Positions 58,307-64,000 of a DNA stretch of 64,000 nucleotides are shown one piece after another. How positions within the stretch are numbered: the first letter of the stretch is position 1; every line of letters starts with the position of its first letter. The DNA lies in assembly GCF_001635685.1 (NCBI RefSeq), contig NZ_LWFF01000274.1:1-64000 (forward strand). Reading direction: 5' to 3'. The DNA comes from Erythrobacter sp. HI0063 (GTDB taxonomy: Bacteria > Pseudomonadota > Alphaproteobacteria > Sphingomonadales > Sphingomonadaceae). The notes beneath the pieces were generated by a model, which worked only from the letters and a program-made list of their open reading frames with translations, ran no database searches and was not told where the DNA came from. The translations under genes were made by a program, and so were the position numbers.

Positions 58307-58914
58307 GCCTCGCCCTGTGTCGGTTCGCTGCCCACCGCTTCGCCCTTCAGCGGATCGCCGCGCTGAGCCATGTCGCGAAGGCGTTTTGTGCGCTTGCGCG
58401 CCACCATCAGGCGCCAGATCAGGCTGGCCATCAGATACCCGATCGCAGCGCTAACGATCGCCAGCACCACGAAGCCGAAAGCGGTCACGCCGGCCAGTTC
58501 GAACCAGCCCGCCAGCGCGCCGCCATCATGCGCGATCTCGCGCGCCGCATCCCCGCCGACGGCATTGTCGAGATTGAGAACGAAGGCCCCGGTGCGGTTC
58601 GCCATCACTGCCCAGAAAGGGAAGGTGAAGGGATTGGTCACGAAGGTCACCAGCGCGGCGAGCGGCACGTTGGCGCGCGAGGGCAGCGCCAGAAAGGCGG
58701 CAAGAAAGATCTGCCCCAGCGGCACGATGAAGGCCGCGAACAGGCCCAGAGCCACGCCGCGCGGGACCGAGCGACGCGTGAAGCGCCATAATTCCGGGCT
58801 GAGGAAACGATGCGCGATCGGCGACAGCCAGCGATTTTCGGCCATCTCCTCGCGCGAGGGCATGTATTTGCGGATCAGGTCCGCCATGAAAGTCTTGGAG
58901 CGTCGGTCGCTCAA
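58303..58914 (-). CDS. DUF2062 membrane protein
   Basis: A 203-residue inner-membrane protein with the family opening [20 protein letters not shown] and [45 protein letters not shown] (DUF2062 hallmark TNPFTFPFW). Three to four membrane segments are visible. Function is unknown; a chaperone or biogenesis role has been guessed for relatives. It overlaps smpB by 4 nt at its start and cckA by 4 nt at its end, so all three genes are translationally linked. Confidence 0.85.
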   Translation of the reverse strand: MSDRRSKTFMADLIRKYMPSREEMAENRWLSPIAHRFLSPELWRFTRRSVPRGVALGLFAAFIVPLGQIFLAAFLALPSRANVPLAALVTFVTNPFTFPFWAVMANRTGAFVLNLDNAVGGDAAREIAHDGGALAGWFELAGVTAFGFVVLAIVSAAIGYLMASLIWRLMVARKRTKRLRDMAQRGDPLKGEAVGSEPTQGEA

Positions 58915-59393
58915 CCCCGTTCTCGCATCAGGCGAGCCTTGTCGCGCTTCCAGTCGCGATCCTTGACCGCCTCGCGCTTGTCGTGCGCCTGCTTGCCCTT
59001 AGCCAGCGCCAGTTCCACCTTCGCGCGCCCGGTCGAATTGAAATAGACCGAGAGCGGCACCAGCGTCATCCCCTTGCGCTCGACCGCGCCGAACATGCGC
59101 TCGATCTCGCGCGAATGGAGCAGCAGTTTGCGCGGGCGGCGCGGTTCGTGGTTGAGGCGGTTGCCGTGCGAATATTCGGGGATGTTGGCATTGATCAGCC
59201 ACACCTGCCCGTCGCGCACCTCGGCATAGCTTTCCTTGATGCTCGCCTCGCCGGCGCGCAGGGCTTTCACCTCGGTCCCCTGCAAAGCGAGGCCGGCTTC
59301 GTAGGTGTCCTCGATATGATAATCGAACTTCGCGCGCCGATTGTCGGCGGCGACGCGTTGCTTGTCGAAGGTGGTCGGTTTGGGGCGGGCCAT
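58911..59393 (-). CDS. smpB: SmpB, tmRNA-binding protein
   Basis: SmpB brings tmRNA to ribosomes stalled on broken mRNA. The 160-residue protein has the core [38 protein letters not shown] and the [13 protein letters not shown] segment, and the basic C-terminal tail [25 protein letters not shown] that enters the empty mRNA channel. The tmRNA gene is not in the window. It leads the smpB-DUF2062-cckA unit, 46 nt after ubiA. Confidence 0.96.
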   Translation of the reverse strand: MARPKPTTFDKQRVAADNRRAKFDYHIEDTYEAGLALQGTEVKALRAGEASIKESYAEVRDGQVWLINANIPEYSHGNRLNHEPRRPRKLLLHSREIERMFGAVERKGMTLVPLSVYFNSTGRAKVELALAKGKQAHDKREAVKDRDWKRDKARLMRERG

Positions 59394-59439
59394 ATGGGGG
59401 CCGCAGATAGGCTTTCGAAGGGCTTACGCCAAGGGGGCC

Positions 59440-60351
59440 TTACGCGTTTCCGACGACGAAACAGGCTGCTGCGACCAGCGCGCCTGCCCAGCGGTTGGAA
59501 CGGAAGCGAGCCAGCGGGTTGTCGGGATCGCTCTCGTCCAGCGTCGCGATCTGCCACGCCAGATGCCCCGCCGCCGGAATCAGCGCCAGCAGCGCAATCC
59601 AGTCCGCGCGGTAGAGCCAGAAGGCAAGCGCCCAGAGCGCCACCGCGCCGCCATAGCACAGCGCCACGCCGCCCTTCACGAACCCACCCATCCTCAGCGC
59701 GCTCGACCTGATGCCGACCAGCGCATCGTCCTCGCGGTCCTGCAGCGCATAGATCGTGTCGTATCCGATCACCCAAAGCGCCGCCCCGATATACATGGCG
59801 GCGAGCGCGTCCCAATTATCGGCCCGCAACTGGGTCCAGCCGACGAGCAGCCCCCAGGTGAAGACCAGCCCGAGCCAAGCCTGCGGCCACCAGGTAATGC
59901 GTTTCATGAAAGGATAGGCGGCGACCAGCGCAAGGCTCGCCAGGGCGACGATCTGCGCGAGGGCACGCAATTGCAGCAACACGGCCAGGCCGACAAGGCA
60001 GAGCGCCAGCAGCCAGGCCCACGCCCGCTTTTTCGATACTCTGCCGCTCGCCACCGGACGGCTGGCCGTGCGCGCCACCTTCCGGTCCAGATCGGCGTCG
60101 ACGATGTCGTTATAGACGCAGCCTGCCCCACGCATCGCGATCGCGCCGAGCAGCAGCCAGCCGAGCAGCGCGACCTGCCAGCCCGCTCCCGCCAGCCAGA
60201 CGCCCCAGACACACGGCCAGAACAGGAGCCACCAGCCGATCGGCCGATCGAAACGCGCCAGCATCGCGAGGTCGCGCAAATTCTGCGGCAGGCGCGCGAC
60301 AAGACCGCGATGCTCGCTATCGGGAACGATGTCGGAATTGCTGGCTGGCAT
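59440..60351 (-). CDS. ubiA: 4-hydroxybenzoate octaprenyltransferase
   Basis: UbiA attaches the prenyl chain to 4-hydroxybenzoate in ubiquinone synthesis, inside the inner membrane. The 303-residue protein has about nine helices and both aspartate-rich motifs: NDIVDADLDRKVARTASRP and YDTIYALQDREDDALVGIRS. The opening RFDRPIGWWLLFWPCVWGVWLA is also typical. The open frame from 60510 lies in the divergent rsmE gene; ATG 60351 is preferred. It diverges from rsmE with 39 nt between. Confidence 0.95.
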   Translation of the reverse strand: MPASNSDIVPDSEHRGLVARLPQNLRDLAMLARFDRPIGWWLLFWPCVWGVWLAGAGWQVALLGWLLLGAIAMRGAGCVYNDIVDADLDRKVARTASRPVASGRVSKKRAWAWLLALCLVGLAVLLQLRALAQIVALASLALVAAYPFMKRITWWPQAWLGLVFTWGLLVGWTQLRADNWDALAAMYIGAALWVIGYDTIYALQDREDDALVGIRSSALRMGGFVKGGVALCYGGAVALWALAFWLYRADWIALLALIPAAGHLAWQIATLDESDPDNPLARFRSNRWAGALVAAACFVVGNA

Positions 60352-60390
60352 GGCTTGCCTCCTACTGTCCGCATCGCCAACAGGAAAGCC

Positions 60391-61155
60391 ATGCCCGCCA
60401 CGCACGATCCGAAAACCCCCGCCTGGCCGCCGCGCAGCGCGCCGCGCCTTTTCGTGACCGAGGAACTGGCGGCTGGCTCCATAATCGCGATCGAGGGCAA
60501 TCAGGCGCATTACCTCTCGCGCGTCATGCGCGTGGGCGAAGGCGATATCGTGATCCTATGCGACGACGTCACCGGGGAATGGGCTGCGCGCATTTCCTCG
60601 GTCGGAAAACGGCGGATCGAAGCAGAGGCGGTGGAGCGGCTGCGCGCGCGCGAGGCGGTGCCCGATTTCTGGCTCTGCCCGGCGCTGGTCAAGAAAGATC
60701 GTTTCGATCTGATCCTCGAAAAGGCGACCGAACTCGGCGTGGCGCGAATCCGTCCGGTGATGACTCGCCGCGCCGTGGTGGACAAGCTCAACGCAGAGCG
60801 GGCGCGAACCGTCACGGTCGAGGCTGCCGAGCAATGCGCGCGCACTGCTCTGCCCGTGGTGGACGCGCCCGAAAAACTCGACGCCTTGCTGCGCGACTGG
60901 CCGCAGGACCGCACCCTTTATTTTGCGGACGAGACGGGCGGCGAACCCGCCTCCGCCGCTTTCGCGCGGTACAAGGCGCCTGCCGCCCTGCTTATCGGAC
61001 CGGAGGGCGGCTTCGACGATGCGGAGCGCGCGGCCATCCGCGCTCTGCCGCAGGCGGTACCGATCGGATTGGGGCCGCGTATCCTGCGCGCGGAAACGGC
61101 AGCGATCGCGGCAACCGCGCTGTGGATGGCGGTGGCAGGCGACTGGGCCGCGTAA
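60391..61155 (+). CDS. rsmE: 16S rRNA uridine-1498 N3-methyltransferase
   Basis: RsmE methylates U1498 of 16S rRNA at the decoding site. The 254-residue SPOUT-type protein has an N-terminal PUA-like part (NQAHYLSRVMRVGEGDIVILCDD) and the knot domain with LVKKDRFDLILEKATELGV, LLIGPEGGFDDAERAA and LGPRILRAETAAIAA, where SAM binds. It stands 95 nt before gshA and is divergent from ubiA, an order repeated in many alphaproteobacteria. Confidence 0.95.
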   Translation: MPATHDPKTPAWPPRSAPRLFVTEELAAGSIIAIEGNQAHYLSRVMRVGEGDIVILCDDVTGEWAARISSVGKRRIEAEAVERLRAREAVPDFWLCPALVKKDRFDLILEKATELGVARIRPVMTRRAVVDKLNAERARTVTVEAAEQCARTALPVVDAPEKLDALLRDWPQDRTLYFADETGGEPASAAFARYKAPAALLIGPEGGFDDAERAAIRALPQAVPIGLGPRILRAETAAIAATALWMAVAGDWAA

Positions 61156-61250
61156 ACGGACGGGGAAAACCCGGCGGAGCGCCCCTCTTGCTCCGGACAC
61201 TCCACTTCCCCCCTTCCCTCGCTCCGATAGGTTGCGTAACGCCACCCGCC

Positions 61251-62621
61251 ATGAGCACGCGCGACACTTCCGAGCGGGACGATCCCATTATCGAAACCCG
61301 CGACCAATTGGTCGCGCCGATGCAGGTCGGCGAGAAACCCAAGGCGGATTGGCGCATCGGGACCGAGCATGAAAAGCTGGTCTATATGCGCGGCGATCAC
61401 CACGCCCCCTCTTACGAGGAGAAGGGCGGCATTCGCGACATCCTGATGGCGCTGACCGAATTCGGGTGGGAGCCGGTCGAAGAAGGCGGCAAGGTCATCG
61501 CCATGCGGGGCAGCGACGGCACGGTCAGCCTGGAACCTGCGGGCCAGCTCGAACTGTCGGGCGCGCCGCTCGAAAACCTGCACGAAACCTGTGCGGAAAC
61601 CGGGCGGCATCTGGCGCAGGTCAAGGCAGTCGGCGAACAGCTCGGCGTCGGCTTCCTCGGCTTAGGGATGTGGCCGGACAAGGCGCGATCCGATCTGCCG
61701 ATGATGCCCAAGGGCCGTTACGAGATCATGAAGAACCACATGCCGCGCGTCGGCGATCTGGGGCTCGACATGATGCTGCGCACCTGCACAATCCAGGTCA
61801 ATCTCGACTATTCGAGCGAGGCGGACATGGCGCAGAAATTCCGCACCGGCCTCGCGCTGCAACCGCTGGCGACAGCATTGTTCGCCAATTCGCCCTTCAC
61901 CGAAGGGCAACCGAACGGTTACCTCTCCTTCCGCAGCCATATCTGGTCGGACACCGATCCGCACCGCACCGGCATGCTGCCCTTCGTGTTCGAGGACGGC
62001 TTCGGATACGAACGCTGGGTCGATTACATGCTCGACGTGCCGATGTATTTCGTCTTCCGCGATGGCCGATATATCGACGCGGCGGGCCTCAGCTTCCGCG
62101 ATTTCTTCGACGGAAATCTGTCGGTGCTTCCGGGCGAAAAACCGACGCAGAGCGATTGGTGGGATCACCTCTCCACCGCCTTTCCCGAAGTGCGCCTCAA
62201 AAGCTTCCTCGAAATGCGCGGCGCCGATGGCGGGCCGTGGAGCCGGATCTGCGCTCTGCCCGCTTTCTGGGTCGGCCTGCTCTACGATCAGACCGCGCTC
62301 GATGCGGCATGGGACCTCGTCAAGGACTGGACGATGGAAGAGCGCGAGGATCTGCGCAACGCGGTGCCGAAATTGGCGCTCGACGCGCCGATTCCCGGCG
62401 GCGGCAAGCTGCTCGATCTGGCGCGCGAAGTGATGAAGATCGCCCGCGCGGGCCTGTCGGCGCGCGCGCGCCTCAATTCGAGCGGGGACAACGAGACGGG
62501 CTTCCTCGAAACGCTCGATGAGATCGTGACAACCGGGAAGGTGCCCGCGCAAGTCCTGCTCGACCGCTATCATGGCGAATGGGGCGGCGATATCGACCGG
62601 GTCTACAAATACAGCTTCTAG
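61251..62621 (+). CDS. gshA: Glutamate-cysteine ligase, GCS2/plant-like type
   Basis: GshA makes gamma-glutamylcysteine, the first step of glutathione synthesis. The 456-residue protein belongs to the alphaproteobacterial and plant type rather than the enterobacterial type: RIGTEHEKLVYMRGD near residue 35, LEPAGQLELSGAP, the MLRTCTIQVNLDYSSEADM stretch and LFANSPFTEGQPNGYLSFRSHIW. ATG 61251 (MSTRDTSERDDPIIET) is the family start; the frame is open upstream across rsmE. Redox control through disulphides, known in plants, is not tested here. Confidence 0.95.
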   Translation: MSTRDTSERDDPIIETRDQLVAPMQVGEKPKADWRIGTEHEKLVYMRGDHHAPSYEEKGGIRDILMALTEFGWEPVEEGGKVIAMRGSDGTVSLEPAGQLELSGAPLENLHETCAETGRHLAQVKAVGEQLGVGFLGLGMWPDKARSDLPMMPKGRYEIMKNHMPRVGDLGLDMMLRTCTIQVNLDYSSEADMAQKFRTGLALQPLATALFANSPFTEGQPNGYLSFRSHIWSDTDPHRTGMLPFVFEDGFGYERWVDYMLDVPMYFVFRDGRYIDAAGLSFRDFFDGNLSVLPGEKPTQSDWWDHLSTAFPEVRLKSFLEMRGADGGPWSRICALPAFWVGLLYDQTALDAAWDLVKDWTMEEREDLRNAVPKLALDAPIPGGGKLLDLAREVMKIARAGLSARARLNSSGDNETGFLETLDEIVTTGKVPAQVLLDRYHGEWGGDIDRVYKYSF

Positions 62622-62630
62622 AGCCGGAGA

Positions 62631-63983
62631 TCAGGCGGGTACGGTCACCGGCCTCAACCCCTTGACCCAGGCGAACAATCGCGTCAGCGGCGCGGTAATC
62701 AGCCCGTTTTCGGCCATGTAGTCGTAATATTCGCGGTATTTCGCGTCTTCGCGCAGCAGATGCGCCTCCTCGGTCCGCGCGCGCCAGTAATAGATACCGT
62801 TAACGACCAGCAGGAAGAACGAGTTGCGGATCATTTCTACCGGGCTGCCGGTGGTGACGAGGAACGGCAGGGTTGCGAACCACCAGAACAGGTTCTTCGA
62901 CACGTAAGCCGGGTGGCGCGTCCAGCGATAGGGGCCGTTGGTGATGACGCCGCGATAGGTGAGGTTGGAAAAGCGCAGGCCGAACACGAAGGTCGCCCAG
63001 GCATAGAAGAACGTCAGTATGACGAGCCACGTCCCCCAGCACGCGACCAGAAGATCGTTCCCCTGCATCCAGTACAGCCATTCCGGCGTGTTCTGCTGGT
63101 AATTCACGAACTGGGCGTTGCCCATGATCCCCCACACCATCGGGGGATAGCAGATCAGCGCCGCGATCCAGCCGCCGAGGAACGGATTGCCGCTGCGGAT
63201 ATGCGCGTCGAGCGGGCGCACGGTCATGATGTAGCCCACCGTGCCGATGATCACGTCCATCATGAACATGACTTCGATCAGGAACAGCGCCGCGCTGGCC
63301 GGTTGCGAAAAGGTCTGCGGCAGGTCCGCCGTCACCACGGTAGCAAAGGCGAATGGGACGATCGAGATCATGAAGGCGGTGTAGAACCCCTTGATGATCC
63401 AGGCGCGCCAGTGCTTCTTGATCTGCTCCGGTTCCCAGCCCGGCCTGCCGAGGATCAGCGCGCCGAAATGCCAGGCATGATCGCGCGGGTTCAGCATCAC
63501 CCGGTCGAGCCACAGCACATAGGGCACCGACAGCACGACCAGCGGGAGCGCCGCCCAGGTCAGCACCTTGATCGCGAAGACGTAATTCCCGTCCCAATAC
63601 CAGCGGCACAGGCAATAGAGCGCGGCGATCACCGCCCAGGTCGTCCACAGGCCGAGCAGCTTGACCATGCTGGTCCCGCGATCGGGCGCGCGGGTCTTTC
63701 GCAGGGACCAGTCGATCCCGGTCGAGGGGCGCAGATGCACCTTGTCGACGAAGACCGACCACAGCGCCATCGGCACCGCCGCCGCGACCAGTGCGGCCAG
63801 TGCGGAATGCGGCCCGCTCATCGGCTGGCGCGGCAAAGGAAGATCGAAATAGTCGGCAATCGCGGGGAAATTGCGCGACACCGCCACCCACGCGAACAAT
63901 CCCGCCAGCCCCACCAGGCCGACAAAGGAGGAAACGTCGCTCTGCGGTCTGGCGGCGCGTGGCGGCGCCTGTGCGGTGTTCAT
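62631..63983 (-). CDS. Membrane methyltransferase of the ICMT/PEMT-like fold
   Basis: A 450-residue inner-membrane protein with about ten helices. The C-terminal part has the signature of isoprenylcysteine carboxyl methyltransferase-like enzymes: NGPYRWTRHPAYVSKNLFWW (arginine-histidine-proline) and, further on, ARTEEAHLLREDAKYREY, where SAM binds. The N-terminal 300 residues are extra helices not present in small ICMTs. Bacteria lack CaaX proteins, so the target is likely a lipid or small molecule. It is convergent with gshA, 9 nt apart. Start ATG 63983 is preceded by a GGAG-like site. Confidence 0.8.
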   Translation of the reverse strand: MNTAQAPPRAARPQSDVSSFVGLVGLAGLFAWVAVSRNFPAIADYFDLPLPRQPMSGPHSALAALVAAAVPMALWSVFVDKVHLRPSTGIDWSLRKTRAPDRGTSMVKLLGLWTTWAVIAALYCLCRWYWDGNYVFAIKVLTWAALPLVVLSVPYVLWLDRVMLNPRDHAWHFGALILGRPGWEPEQIKKHWRAWIIKGFYTAFMISIVPFAFATVVTADLPQTFSQPASAALFLIEVMFMMDVIIGTVGYIMTVRPLDAHIRSGNPFLGGWIAALICYPPMVWGIMGNAQFVNYQQNTPEWLYWMQGNDLLVACWGTWLVILTFFYAWATFVFGLRFSNLTYRGVITNGPYRWTRHPAYVSKNLFWWFATLPFLVTTGSPVEMIRNSFFLLVVNGIYYWRARTEEAHLLREDAKYREYYDYMAENGLITAPLTRLFAWVKGLRPVTVPA

Positions 63984-64000
63984 GCGCGAAACTCCTACGC

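Overview
The window looks like a chromosomal core region of a high-GC alphaproteobacterium. Sphingomonadales, and probably the Erythrobacteraceae, is the best guess. The reasons are the split b/b' ATP synthase subunits with an atpI-atpB-atpE-b'-b order, CckA and CpdR cell-cycle regulators, alphaproteobacterial LexA boxes of the form GTTC-N7-GTTC, a GTA-type holin, a SapC-family protein, and trpF/trpB/trpA/accD/folC and aroQ-accB-accC clusters. I see no insertion sequence, integrase, CRISPR array, rRNA or prophage module. Most of the long antisense ORFs are GC-driven shadows.

Layout. 1-2.8 kb: yajC-secD-secF on the minus strand (secF runs off the left edge). 3.0-8.7 kb: tRNA-Pro(GGG), a MASE1-PAS-GGEEF cyclase, a solitary GTA-type holin, then aroQ-accB-accC and a phytanoyl-CoA dioxygenase-like gene overlapping accC. 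9.0-11.6 kb: rpsA with a strong terminator, and a gloB broken by a one-base frameshift. 11.6-14.2 kb: the FO part of ATP synthase (minus). 14.4-18.3 kb: a ydbH-ynbE-ydbL operon (minus), an envelope lipid-transport system. 18.4-22 kb: radC and a DUF3857/transglutaminase/TPR protein. 22.2-30.6 kb: purB, a LapA-like protein, pyrF, trpF, trpB, an unknown membrane protein of low GC, trpA, accD and folC. 30.6-38.4 kb: an AmpG-like permease, a pseudouridine synthase, rsmD, a tryptophan-rich secreted protein, an SOS-controlled UvrD/PcrA helicase and a RhlE-type RNA helicase. 38.6-50.1 kb: a secreted unknown, an FAD oxidoreductase, SapC, an N-formylglutamate amidohydrolase, cpdR, tRNA-Val(GAC), an NAD(P)-binding protein, icd, a GNAT-nitrilase fusion, a CPA2/Kef antiporter, a cysteine-rich protein and a 60-residue disordered protein. 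50.2-55.7 kb (minus): alaS, a methyltransferase, a glutathione S-transferase and recA with its SOS box. 55.8-60.4 kb (minus): ubiA, smpB, a DUF2062 protein and cckA. 60.4-64 kb: rsmE and gshA, then a membrane methyltransferase of ICMT type (minus).

How the genes connect. Several pathways are partly represented: protein export (SecDF-YajC), fatty acid synthesis entry (AccBC and AccD at two sites), tryptophan synthesis, glutathione chemistry (gshA, gloB, GST), SOS repair (recA and uvrD share nearly the same operator) and the CckA/CpdR part of the cell-cycle phosphorelay. I found no clear-cut new multigene system. The most notable items are the low-GC membrane gene translationally coupled on both sides inside trpB-trpA, the solitary GTA holin with a palindrome in front of it, the paired LexA boxes, the gloB frameshift, and the hairpin that could mask the rpsA ribosome binding site.
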